A DNA stretch of 64,000 nt, from positions 1,798,001 to 1,862,000 of the forward strand of contig NZ_SZPZ01000001.1 of NCBI RefSeq assembly GCF_005233875.1, written 5' to 3'. This document shows, piece by piece, positions 53,837 through 62,346 of this stretch (positions are counted from its first letter, which is position 1; each line of letters begins with the position of its first letter). Under the pieces are notes generated by a model. That model ran no database searches and was not told the DNA's origin. It saw only the letters and a program-made list of their open reading frames with translations. Position numbers and translations under genes: made by a program. Source of the stretch: Kribbella jiaozuonensis. GTDB taxonomy: Bacteria; Actinomycetota; Actinomycetes; Propionibacteriales; Kribbellaceae.

Positions 53837-54994
53837 CTACAGTCCCTTCTCCGCGGCGAGTTCGGCAGCACGCGCCGCCGCACCGTCCATCGTGTCCACC
53901 ACGGTCACCAGCGGATGGTTGGCCTTGGCAAGGATCTTGCGGCCCTGGTCGACGTTGTTGCCGTCCAGTCGCACGACCAGCGGCTTGTCGGCCTGGTCGC
54001 CGAGCAGTTCGAGTGCCTGCACGATCCCGTTCGAGACCGCGTCGCAGGCGGTGATCCCGCCGAACACGTTCACGAACACGCTGCGGACCTGCTTGTCGGA
54101 CAGGATGATCCCCAGTCCGTTCGCCATGACTTCGGCCGAGGCGCCGCCGCCGATATCGAGGAAGTTCGCCGGCTTCACGCCGTACTGCTCACCTGCATAA
54201 GCGACGACGTCGAGCGTCGACATGACCAGGCCGGCGCCGTTGCCGATGATGCCGACCGAGCCGTCGAGCTTGACGTAGTTCAAGCCCTTCTCGAGCGCAG
54301 CGGCCTCCAGGGGATCGGCGGAGGCATGGTCCTCGAAGCCGGCGTGATCTGCATGCCGGTACGCCGCGTTGTCGTCGAGCGTCACCTTGCCGTCAAGCGC
54401 CTCGAGCGAACCGTCGCCCAACTTCACCAGCGGGTTCACCTCAACCAGCGACGCGTCCTCGGCGACGAACAGGTCCCACAGCTTCCGTACGACGTCCTGT
54501 GCGCCGACCGGGAACCCTGCGGCCGCGACGATCTCCGCCGCCTTCGCGTCGTCGACGCCGGTCGCCGGATCGATCGATACCTTCGCGATCGCGTCCGGGT
54601 TGGTGTGCGCGACCTCCTCGATCTCCACGCCGCCCTCGGTGCTCGCGATGCACAGGTACTCGCGGTTGGCGCGATCGACCAGGAAAGAGAAGTAGTACTC
54701 GTCGGCGATGTCCGCGGCCGGGGCGAGCAGTACGCGGTGCACGGTGTGCCCCTTGATGTCCATCCCGAGGATCTCGCCCGCCTTCGCCACCGCCTCATCG
54801 GGTGTCGCGGCAAGCTTCACGCCGCCGGCCTTACCGCGGCCGCCGGTCTTCACCTGGGCCTTCACCACCACCCGGCCGCCGAGCTCCGCGGCCGCGTCCG
54901 CCGCGTCGGCCGGATCCTCGATCACCCGGCCGAGCGTCACCGGGACGCCGTGCCGGGCGAAGAGTTCCTTGGCTTGGTACTCCATCAGGTCCAC
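53837..54994 (-). CDS. sucC: Succinate-CoA ligase beta subunit-like (SucC)
   Basis: 385 residues from GTG 54994, which has GGAGG 6 bases upstream and gives the family's MDLxEYQ start (ATG 54985 is too far). ATP-grasp fold: [20 protein letters not shown] (~44), LVEVNPLV (~192), [13 protein letters not shown] (~258) and [11 protein letters not shown] (~312). It has the same operator 28 bases upstream (55023-55037). Confidence 0.9.
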   Translation of the reverse strand: MDLMEYQAKELFARHGVPVTLGRVIEDPADAADAAAELGGRVVVKAQVKTGGRGKAGGVKLAATPDEAVAKAGEILGMDIKGHTVHRVLLAPAADIADEYYFSFLVDRANREYLCIASTEGGVEIEEVAHTNPDAIAKVSIDPATGVDDAKAAEIVAAAGFPVGAQDVVRKLWDLFVAEDASLVEVNPLVKLGDGSLEALDGKVTLDDNAAYRHADHAGFEDHASADPLEAAALEKGLNYVKLDGSVGIIGNGAGLVMSTLDVVAYAGEQYGVKPANFLDIGGGASAEVMANGLGIILSDKQVRSVFVNVFGGITACDAVSNGIVQALELLGDQADKPLVVRLDGNNVDQGRKILAKANHPLVTVVDTMDGAAARAAELAAEKGL

Positions 54995-55022
54995 GTCCGC
55001 CTCCTTCGAGTGTGCAGACGAC

Positions 55023-55037
55023 TGTATGCGGTATGCA
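55023..55037. promoter_or_regulatory. Operator of the CoA-catabolism regulon, site 2 (sucC)
   Basis: TGTATGCGGTATGCA, 28 bases before the sucC GTG on the opposite strand. Beyond the 15-mer, it shares GGTATGCAATCT with the site at 57100. Confidence 0.75.
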
Positions 55038-55106
55038 ATCTGCTCACAAGAGCCCGTTGCAACACTCCAGGTCTGGACAGCTCCGGCGCGGAGGAGTACC
55101 ACAGAC

Positions 55107-55121
55107 TTCATACGGTATGCA
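55107..55121. promoter_or_regulatory. Operator of the CoA-catabolism regulon, site 3 (OFA transporter)
   Basis: TTCATACGGTATGCA, 16 bases before the transporter start and 84 bases from site 2, so each divergent gene has its own copy. Confidence 0.75.
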
Positions 55122-55137
55122 GTAGTCAGGAGTTGAT

Positions 55138-56475
55138 ATGAATCACGTGATACCCACGCCCCGGGATGTGCGTGACGTCTACGGCCGGCGGTACCGGATC
55201 GGTGAGGATGCCCGGGAGCTGACCGGGCACTCGCGGCGCTGGCAACTCTGGGCGGCCTGGGCCTGCATGGTTGCGATCAGTCCGCTGCAGTACTCGTTCG
55301 GCACCGCCGCCCTGGGTTTCGACCGAGGCTGGGGTACGACGCAAACCCTGTGGCTGCTGGCGATCTTCGTCGCCTGCCAGGCGCTGGTCGCGATCCCGGC
55401 CGCGTGGATCCAGCGGGTACGCCGTGCCACACCGACGCAGCTCGTCGTCCTCGGCGGTGTGCTGGCCGCCATCGGTCTCGCAACGCTCGCCCACGCGCAC
55501 AGCTATGTTGCGGCGGTCTTCGGCTACGCGCTCCTCGGCGGCATCGGTGCAGGTCTGGTGTACTCCGCTTGCATCACGACATCAGCACGCTGGTTCCCGG
55601 ACCGACGTACCGCGACGATCGGCTTCGTGACCGGTGGCTTCGCCGTCGGCGCCGTACCGAGTATCGCCCTGCTGACCGTCTGGGACGAGCGGATTGTCTT
55701 CGACCTGGTCGCCGCGGTTGCCGTGCTGATCGTGCTCGTCGCCGGCGGACTGCTGAAGGATCCGCCGCGGTACTGGTGGCCTGCGGACCTCGACGCGCAG
55801 GCATGGGCTGTCGACCGCAAGCTGAATCGCAGCATCCCGAACAACGCGCCTGCGGCCCGGCACTACCGTCCCGCGGAGGCGATGAAGACCGGCGCGCTAC
55901 CGCTGATGTGGTTGCTGCTAGCAATCAGTACGGCGCTGTCGCTGCTCGGCATCGGCTTCGTCGCGAGCTACGGCGCCGGCTTCAGCCTGAGCGTCGCGGC
56001 CACCGCCGCCGGAATGCTTGCTGCCGTCAACGGCCTCGGGCGATCGTCGGCCGGTCATTTGTCCGATCGATTCGGCCGCCGGCGGGTGCTGGCCGCCGTA
56101 CTCATGCTCGAGGGCTTCGCGCATGTCGGTCTCGTGATCGCCGGCAACGGCTGGGCGTTCGTGGTCTGCGCGATGTTCGCCGGCCTCGGAGGTGGCGCCT
56201 TCTACGCGATCATGGCCAACCTCGTCCTCGAGTTCTTCGGCGAGAACAGCCTGCTCCAGAACCAGGCCATCCTGTACTCCGCAAAGGCCGTCGGCGGCCT
56301 GGTCGGTATCGGTGCCGCCGCGTCGTTGATCGCGGTGGTCGGCTACCGCCCGCTCTTCCTGGGTGCCGGCCTGCTCGGCATCGTCACCGCGCTGAGCGTG
56401 CGACTCCTCAAACAACCCGGCCGCCCAGCCCTGTCTGTCCGCCGCCAACTCGGTACGCCGGTGTCAGGCGAGTGA
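55138..56475 (+). CDS. OFA-family MFS transporter (oxalate/formate antiporter-like)
   Basis: 445 residues, 12 spans. ATG 55138 has CAGGAG 7 bases upstream. Family marks: [19 protein letters not shown] at the first span, [20 protein letters not shown] (~138-157) and [21 protein letters not shown] proteins exchange small carboxylates, such as oxalate for formate. With an Frc and formyl-CoA-producing lyase nearby, substrate/formate exchange is plausible. The final codon overlaps the next gene (GTGA). Confidence 0.88.
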   Translation: MNHVIPTPRDVRDVYGRRYRIGEDARELTGHSRRWQLWAAWACMVAISPLQYSFGTAALGFDRGWGTTQTLWLLAIFVACQALVAIPAAWIQRVRRATPTQLVVLGGVLAAIGLATLAHAHSYVAAVFGYALLGGIGAGLVYSACITTSARWFPDRRTATIGFVTGGFAVGAVPSIALLTVWDERIVFDLVAAVAVLIVLVAGGLLKDPPRYWWPADLDAQAWAVDRKLNRSIPNNAPAARHYRPAEAMKTGALPLMWLLLAISTALSLLGIGFVASYGAGFSLSVAATAAGMLAAVNGLGRSSAGHLSDRFGRRRVLAAVLMLEGFAHVGLVIAGNGWAFVVCAMFAGLGGGAFYAIMANLVLEFFGENSLLQNQAILYSAKAVGGLVGIGAAASLIAVVGYRPLFLGAGLLGIVTALSVRLLKQPGRPALSVRRQLGTPVSGE

Positions 56476-57008
56476 ACGGCTACGCGAAGGTCCAGCGTCC
56501 GGATCCCTGTGTCATGGAGATCGTCTCCCGTCTGGCCCGAGAACCCTGGACCGATCGTCCTGCCTGTGTCCACCCAGTGCTGAGTTCGGTGGCTCGCGCC
56601 GTCCACGATCACAGCAGCTCGGCCGGCCGTCGGGACCTGCTGCCGCTCGCGCCCCAGTTCCTCGACACCGCGCGCCCCGGCTTCGAGCCGTCTGCCCGGC
56701 TGGTCGCGCTGTGCGTGTCGACGGCGCTGACCAGCGGTGAGATCACGGGGGATGAACGGCGCCGACTGGCAGCCGCGCATCAGACCGCGATGCACCTGCT
56801 CGGCGCGGAGGAGCATCCGACCGGCGCGGCCCGCTGGTGGTTGCGTGCCCTGGGCCACCGGAGCGAGGCGTTCTACCGCACCTTTGTCGCGACCGAGCAT
56901 GCCGCGGAAGCCGTCGCGGTCGCTGCCAGGACGGCGAACGATGTACGACTCAAGAGCCTGCTCAAGCTGTGCCTCGCGGCTCAGCTCAAACCCGCCTGCT
57001 CGAGCTGA
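56472..57008 (+). CDS. Hypothetical protein coupled to the OFA transporter, 178 aa
   Basis: GTG 56472 overlaps the transporter stop. The protein is helical and soluble, with several Arg/His and Cys (DPCVMEIV, RPACVHPV, LVALCVST, LKLCLAAQLKPACSS). No domain recognised. Coupling implies a role linked to transport or sensing of the same substrate. The opposite-strand frame over the same region is judged a shadow. Confidence 0.65.
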   Translation: MNGYAKVQRPDPCVMEIVSRLAREPWTDRPACVHPVLSSVARAVHDHSSSAGRRDLLPLAPQFLDTARPGFEPSARLVALCVSTALTSGEITGDERRRLAAAHQTAMHLLGAEEHPTGAARWWLRALGHRSEAFYRTFVATEHAAEAVAVAARTANDVRLKSLLKLCLAAQLKPACSS

Positions 57009-57099
57009 TTCCTCAACGCCATAAGGGCTTTCCCCAAAGCCAGGCTCCTCGACGCGAACTCTGGACAACCACCATCGCGTGGGATAAGACTACGACTAC

Positions 57100-57114
57100 A
57101 CCATACGGTATGCA
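57100..57114. promoter_or_regulatory. Operator of the CoA-catabolism regulon, site 4 (TPP lyase)
   Basis: ACCATACGGTATGCA, 47 bases upstream of the TPP-enzyme ATG. The right half-site GGTATGCAATCT is identical to site 2. It probably controls the whole 57.2-64 kb operon. Confidence 0.75.
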
Positions 57115-57161
57115 ATCTACAGACCACGCCGCACGACGGCCTTCCGAGGAGATGACTGCAG

Positions 57162-58871
57162 ATGGCGCAGACAGTGTCGGAGACCCAGCCCGCCGCCCAA
57201 GTGAAGGAGCCGGAGACGATCTCCGGTGGTCACCTCGTCGCTAAGGCCTTGAAGGCCGAGGGGATCGACGTGATCTTCACGCTCTGCGGCGGTCACATCA
57301 TCGACATCTACGACGGCTGCGTGGACGAGGGCATCGCCGTGGTCGACGTCCGGCACGAGCAGGTCGCCGCGCACGCCGCCGACGGCTACGCGCGAGTGAC
57401 AGGCAAGCCCGGCTGCGCGGTCGTCACCGCCGGCCCGGGTACGACGGACGCCGTCACCGGTGTCGCGAACGCGTTCCGAGCCGAGAGCCCGATGTTGCTG
57501 ATCGGCGGCCAGGGCGCGCTCAACCAGCACAAGATGGGGTCCCTGCAGGACCTGCCGCACGTCGACATGATGACGCCGATCACCAAGTTCGCCGCGACCG
57601 TGCCGCACACCGCGCGCGTCGCTGACATGGTGTCGATGGCGTTCCGCGAGTCCCTGAACGGCGCACCGGGACCGTCCTTCCTGGAGATCCCGCGCGACAT
57701 CCTGGACAACTCGGTCCCGGTCGAGTCCGCGACGGTTCCCGAGGCCGGCCACTATCGCGCATCCACCAAGAGCATCGGCGACCCGGCGAGCATCGAGGCG
57801 CTGGCCGACCTGCTGGTGCGGGCCGAGAAGCCCGTCGTACTGCTCGGCACGCAGGTGTGGACGGCCCGCGGCAGCGATGCGGCGACCGAGTTCGTGCGGA
57901 CCCTCGACGTACCGGCGTTCATGAACGGCGCCGCCCGCGGCACGCTGCCGCCCGGCGACCCGCACCACTTCCACCTGTCCCGGCGGTACGGGTTCAACAA
58001 CGCCGACCTGATCCTGATCGTCGGTACACCGTTCGACTTCCGGATGGGGTACGGACGACGCCTGCCGAAGAGCGCGACCGTCGTACAGATCGACATGGAC
58101 TACCGCACCGTCGGCAAGAACCGCGATATCGATCTCGGCCTGGTCGGCGACCCGGGCGCGATCCTTGCCGCGGTCACCCAGGCGGCGTCGGGCCGGCTGC
58201 ACAAGACGGATCGCAAGGGCTGGTTCGCGGAGCTGCGTGCCGAGGAGGATGCGGCGTACCAGAAGCGACTCCCGCGGCAGCTGTCCGACGCGAACCCGAT
58301 CCACCCGCTGCGGCTCGCGCACGAGATCAACGAGTTCCTCACCGAGGACTCGATCTACATCGGCGACGGCGGCGACATCGTCACGTTCTCCGGTGGCGTC
58401 GTCCAGCCCAAGTCACCCGGCCACTGGATGGACCCGGGACCGCTCGGCACGCTCGGCGTCGGCATCCCGTTCGTGCTTGCGGCGAAGTACGCGCGACCGG
58501 ACAAGGAAGTCGTCGCGCTGTTCGGTGACGGCGCTTTCTCCTTGACCGGTTGGGATTTCGAGACGCTGGTGCGCTTCAACCTTCCGTTCGTCGGTGTCGT
58601 CGGCAACAACTCCTCGATGAACCAGATCCGCTACGGCCAGGAAGCGAAGTACGGCCACGACCGCGGCCGGATCGGCAACACCCTCGGCGACGTCAAGTAC
58701 GACGAGTTCGCCCGGATGCTCGGCGGGTACGGCGAAGAGGTCCGCGACCCGAAGGACATCGGGCCGGCTATGCAGCGCGCCCGCGAATCGGGGCTGCCCT
58801 CGCTCATCAACGTCTGGGTCGACCCGGACGCGTATGCCCCCGGAACCATGAACCAGACCATGTACAAGTAA
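57162..58871 (+). CDS. TPP-dependent 2-hydroxyacyl-CoA lyase-like enzyme
   Basis: 569 residues, three-domain TPP fold. Pyr-domain catalytic Glu66 in VVDVRHEQVAAHAADG; PP-domain GDGAFSLTGWDFETL (~456) ending at NN (~482) binds Mg-TPP. The block FTLCGGHI, then VTAGPGTT and GSLQDLPHV, is unlike classical oxalyl-CoA decarboxylase (GVVGIPIT, and an acidic GDYEEMDQ block) and unlike acetolactate synthase. It matches what I remember of ILVBL/HACL2-type 2-hydroxyacyl-CoA lyases (TLxGGHI, VVDxRHE). The C-terminus has a short Asn/Met tail (GTMNQTMYK) where these enzymes close the active site. Next to frc, so the product formyl-CoA is plausible. Confidence 0.82.
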   Translation: MAQTVSETQPAAQVKEPETISGGHLVAKALKAEGIDVIFTLCGGHIIDIYDGCVDEGIAVVDVRHEQVAAHAADGYARVTGKPGCAVVTAGPGTTDAVTGVANAFRAESPMLLIGGQGALNQHKMGSLQDLPHVDMMTPITKFAATVPHTARVADMVSMAFRESLNGAPGPSFLEIPRDILDNSVPVESATVPEAGHYRASTKSIGDPASIEALADLLVRAEKPVVLLGTQVWTARGSDAATEFVRTLDVPAFMNGAARGTLPPGDPHHFHLSRRYGFNNADLILIVGTPFDFRMGYGRRLPKSATVVQIDMDYRTVGKNRDIDLGLVGDPGAILAAVTQAASGRLHKTDRKGWFAELRAEEDAAYQKRLPRQLSDANPIHPLRLAHEINEFLTEDSIYIGDGGDIVTFSGGVVQPKSPGHWMDPGPLGTLGVGIPFVLAAKYARPDKEVVALFGDGAFSLTGWDFETLVRFNLPFVGVVGNNSSMNQIRYGQEAKYGHDRGRIGNTLGDVKYDEFARMLGGYGEEVRDPKDIGPAMQRARESGLPSLINVWVDPDAYAPGTMNQTMYK

Positions 58872-58883
58872 GGGGACCCCAGC

Positions 58884-60110
58884 ATGACCAAGGCCCTCGA
58901 TGGTGTCCGTGTCCTCGACATGACCCATGTCCAGTCCGGACCGTCCTGCACCCAGATCCTTGCCTGGCTCGGCGCCGACGTGATCAAGCTCGAGGCACCG
59001 ACCGGCGATATCACCCGTCAGCAGCTGCGCGACCTCCCGGACGTCGACAGCCTCTACTTCACGATGCTCAACTGCAACAAGCGCAGCATCACGCTGAACA
59101 TGAAGTCCGACCGGGGCAAGGAGATCTTCATCGACCTGGTGAAGAACGCCGACGTCCTGGTGGAGAACTTCGCTCCCGGCGCGATCGACCGGATGGGCTT
59201 CACCTGGGAGCGCCTCCAGGAGCTCAACCCCGGCCTGGTGTTCGCGTCGATCAAGGGCTTCGGCCCGGGCCGGTACGAGAACTTCAAGGCGTACGAGGTC
59301 GTCGCCCAGGCGATGGGCGGCGCGATGAGTACGACGGGGTTCGAGGACGGACCGCCTACCGCGACCGGCGCGCAGATCGGCGACTCCGGCACCGGGATCC
59401 ATCTCGTCGCCGGCATCCTCGCGGCCCTGTTCCAACGGACGCACACCGGCAAGGGCCAGCGGGTGACCGTGGCCATGCAGGAAGCCGTGCTGAACCTGAC
59501 GCGGGTGAAGCTCCGTGACCAGCAGCGGCTGACGCACGGCCCGCTGCGCGAGTACCCGAACGACAACTTCGACAGCGAGGTACCGCGATCCGGGAACGCA
59601 TCCGGTGGCGGGCAGCCCGGCTGGGCGCTTCGCTGTGCGCCGGGTGGGCCGAACGACTACATCTACGTGATCGTCCAGCCGCCGGGGTGGGCGCCGATCG
59701 CAAACCTGATCGGCAAGCCGGAGCTGGCCGAGGACCCGGACTGGGCGACGCCGGCGGCGCGGCTGGACAAGCTGGACAAGATGTTCGCGCTGATCGAGCA
59801 GTGGACCGAGCAGCACACGAAGTTCGAAGTGATGGACAAGCTCAACGCGCTGAACGTGCCGTGCGGGCCGATCATGTCGACCGCCGAGCTGATCGCCGAC
59901 GAGACGCTGGCCGACCTCGGCGCGGTGGTCGAGGTGGAGCACCCGCAGCGCGGCGCGTTCAAGACCGTCGGCTGCCCGATCAAGCTGTCCGACTCGCCGG
60001 TCGAGGTGCAGACCTCGCCGGGTCTCGGTGAGCACAACTCCGCCATCTACGGCTCGCTCGGTATCGACACCGGGGAGCTCGAGGAACTCAAAGCCGCCGG
60101 TGTGATCTGA
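58884..60110 (+). CDS. frc: Formyl-CoA transferase (CaiB/BaiF class III)
   Basis: 408 residues, 12 bases after the TPP enzyme. Strong match to formyl-CoA:oxalate CoA-transferase: [11 protein letters not shown] (Gln17), [16 protein letters not shown] (~54), DRMGFTWE (~107), catalytic Asp167 in [17 protein letters not shown], the Gly loop ASGGGQPGW (~238) and VPCGPIMS (~331). It forms an aspartyl-CoA intermediate and moves CoA from formyl-CoA to a carboxylic acid. About 20 residues shorter than the Oxalobacter enzyme, the missing part lying just before the Gly loop, where acceptor choice could differ. Confidence 0.9.
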   Translation: MTKALDGVRVLDMTHVQSGPSCTQILAWLGADVIKLEAPTGDITRQQLRDLPDVDSLYFTMLNCNKRSITLNMKSDRGKEIFIDLVKNADVLVENFAPGAIDRMGFTWERLQELNPGLVFASIKGFGPGRYENFKAYEVVAQAMGGAMSTTGFEDGPPTATGAQIGDSGTGIHLVAGILAALFQRTHTGKGQRVTVAMQEAVLNLTRVKLRDQQRLTHGPLREYPNDNFDSEVPRSGNASGGGQPGWALRCAPGGPNDYIYVIVQPPGWAPIANLIGKPELAEDPDWATPAARLDKLDKMFALIEQWTEQHTKFEVMDKLNALNVPCGPIMSTAELIADETLADLGAVVEVEHPQRGAFKTVGCPIKLSDSPVEVQTSPGLGEHNSAIYGSLGIDTGELEELKAAGVI

Positions 60111-60125
60111 AATGGAGTGCATGGC

Positions 60126-62273
60126 ATGACCTATGACAAGGCAGCAGTCCGGACCATCCTCGACCAGGCTCTGGCGGACGGCCGCACCTCGCTGAGCGCG
60201 CCCGAGGCCAAGCAGGTCGCCGACGCGTACGGCATCCCGACCCCGGGCGAGGGACTGGCCACGACTGCCGAGGGCGCCGCCGGTCTCGCCGCCGAGATCG
60301 GGTTCCCCGTCGTACTGAAGATCGTCTCGCCGGACATCCTGCACAAGACCGAGGCCGGCGGCGTGGTGGTCGGCGTGGACAGCTTGGACGCGGCTCGCGA
60401 TGCGTTCGACAAGATCCTCGCCAATGCGCGGGCCTACAAGGCCGACGCGGCGATCACCGGCGTACAGGTCCAGAAGATGCTGGTGACCGGCGGCGATGTG
60501 CAGGAGGTCATCGTCGGGGCGGTCACCGATCCGACGTTCGGCAAGGTGGTCGCGTTCGGGCTCGGTGGCGTACTCGTCGAGGTGCTCAAGGACGTCACCT
60601 TCCGGCTTGCGCCGCTGACCGCCGACGAGGCGCGGGCGATGGTCGACGGTATCGATGCGCACGAGATGCTCGAAGGCGTCCGGGGCGCGCGGCCGGTCGA
60701 CAAGGACGCGGTGGGTGATCTGATCAAGCGGTTGTCGGATCTCGTGACTGACTTCCCGCAGTTCGCCGAGGTCGACCTGAACCCGGTGCTCGCCGGGCCG
60801 GACGGCGCCACCGCGGTGGACTTCCGGATCATCGTGGACGCCGAGGCCGGGAAGCCGGTCGAGCGGTTCAGCCAGGAGGAGATCCTGACCGCGATGACGC
60901 GGATCATGCGGCCGCGCGCGGTAGCCGTGATCGGGGCGTCCAACGAGGACGGCAAGATCGGCAACTCGGTGATGAAGAACCTGGTCAACGGCGGGTACGC
61001 CGGAGACATCTACCCGATCAACCCGCGCGGCGGGGAGGTGCTCGGGCGGAAGGCCTTCCCGAGCATCTTGGACGTGCCGGGCGACGTCGATGTCGCGGTG
61101 TTCGCCGTACCGGCCAAGTTCGTTGCCGGAGCGCTCGAGCAGTGCGGGCAGAAGGGTGTGGCGGGCGCGATCCTGATCCCGTCCGGGTTCGCCGAGACCG
61201 GCGAGCAGGAGCTCCAGGACGAGGTCGTCGCGATCGCCCGTGAACACAATGTCCGCATCCTGGGACCGAACATCTACGGCTACTACTACCTGCCGGAGAG
61301 CCTGTGCGCGACGTTCTGTACGCCGTACGACGTGCGCGGGTCCGTTGCCCTGTCGTCGCAGTCGGGCGGGATCGGGATGGCGATCCTCGGGTTCAGCCGG
61401 TCCAGCCGGATGGGGGTCTCCGCGATCGTTGGGGTAGGCAACAAGGCCGACATCGACGAGGATGACCTCCTGACCTTCTTCGAGAGCGATGACAACACCA
61501 ACCTGATCGCCATGCATCTTGAGGATTTGAAGGACGGCCGGGCGTTCGCCGAGACGGCGGCCCGGGTGTCCAAGAAGAAGCCGGTCGTCGTGCTGAAGGC
61601 CGGCCGGACGTCCATGGGCGCGCGGGCGGCCAGCTCGCACACCGGCGCCCTGGCCGGCGACGACAAGGTGTACGACGACATCCTGCGCCAGAGCGGCGTC
61701 GTACGCGCCCCGGGGCTGAACGAGATGCTCCAGTACGCCCGCGGGATCCCGCTGCTGCCGACACCGAAGGGCGAGAACGTCGTGATCATCACCGGCGCGG
61801 GCGGTTCCGGCGTACTGCTGTCGGACGCTTGTGTCGACAACGGGCTCACGTTGATGGACATCCCGGCCGATCTGGATGCGGCGTTCCGGAAGTTCATCCC
61901 GCCGTTCGGTGCCGCCGGCAACCCGGTCGACATCACCGGTGGCGAGCCGCCGTCGACGTACCGGAACACGGTCGCGCTCGGGCTGTCCGACGAGCGCATC
62001 CACGCGCTGATCCTGGGCTACTGGCACACGATCGTGACGCCGCCGATGGTGTTCGCCCGCCTTGTTGCCGAGGTGGTCGAGGAGTTCCGGGCCAAGGGCA
62101 TCGACAAGCCGGTGGTTGCCTCGCTGTCCGGTGACGTCGAGGTCGAGGAGGCGTCGCAGTACCTGTTCGACCACGGTGTGGTCGCGTACCCGTACACCAC
62201 CGAGACGCCGGTCCAGGTTCTCGGTGCGAAGTATCGCTGGGCCCGGAACGCCGGGCCGCTCGGCCAGAGTTGA
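60126..62273 (+). CDS. ADP-forming acyl-CoA synthetase (acetate-CoA ligase family)
   Basis: 715 residues; ATG 60126 with GGAG 8 bases upstream (GTG 60117 rejected). Domain order beta-alpha: an ATP-grasp domain first (~1-230: FPVVLKIVSPDILHKTEAGGV, in part; VQKMLVTGGDVQEVIVGA), then a CoA-binding domain (~255-400: VAVIGASNEDGKIGNSVMKN, in part) and ligase domains with phospho-His in SHTGALAGDD (~503). It makes acyl-CoA from acid, ATP and CoA, or ATP in reverse. Likely activates the pathway acid or conserves energy from its product. Confidence 0.88.
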   Translation: MTYDKAAVRTILDQALADGRTSLSAPEAKQVADAYGIPTPGEGLATTAEGAAGLAAEIGFPVVLKIVSPDILHKTEAGGVVVGVDSLDAARDAFDKILANARAYKADAAITGVQVQKMLVTGGDVQEVIVGAVTDPTFGKVVAFGLGGVLVEVLKDVTFRLAPLTADEARAMVDGIDAHEMLEGVRGARPVDKDAVGDLIKRLSDLVTDFPQFAEVDLNPVLAGPDGATAVDFRIIVDAEAGKPVERFSQEEILTAMTRIMRPRAVAVIGASNEDGKIGNSVMKNLVNGGYAGDIYPINPRGGEVLGRKAFPSILDVPGDVDVAVFAVPAKFVAGALEQCGQKGVAGAILIPSGFAETGEQELQDEVVAIAREHNVRILGPNIYGYYYLPESLCATFCTPYDVRGSVALSSQSGGIGMAILGFSRSSRMGVSAIVGVGNKADIDEDDLLTFFESDDNTNLIAMHLEDLKDGRAFAETAARVSKKKPVVVLKAGRTSMGARAASSHTGALAGDDKVYDDILRQSGVVRAPGLNEMLQYARGIPLLPTPKGENVVIITGAGGSGVLLSDACVDNGLTLMDIPADLDAAFRKFIPPFGAAGNPVDITGGEPPSTYRNTVALGLSDERIHALILGYWHTIVTPPMVFARLVAEVVEEFRAKGIDKPVVASLSGDVEVEEASQYLFDHGVVAYPYTTETPVQVLGAKYRWARNAGPLGQS

Positions 62274-62346
62274 TCTCTTGATTGGAGGAAGCAGTCTGCG
62301 GGGGAGTTGGTAGTCAGCTAGTTGGCGTCGAACTTAGGAGTCCGCC

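Noticed and set aside
57162..58871. Naming the TPP enzyme oxalyl-CoA decarboxylase (oxc) because frc is next to it
   Set aside because: The diagnostic Oxc blocks near the N-terminus are absent and the sequence fits a 2-hydroxyacyl-CoA lyase type better; the frc context alone does not decide.
58413..62174. Antisense open frame of 1253 codons opposite the lyase/frc/synthetase genes
   Set aside because: Third-position GC bias opens long antisense frames in high-GC DNA; the composition (Arg/Asp/His/Val-rich, no domain) is that of a shadow, and the plus-strand genes are unmistakable.
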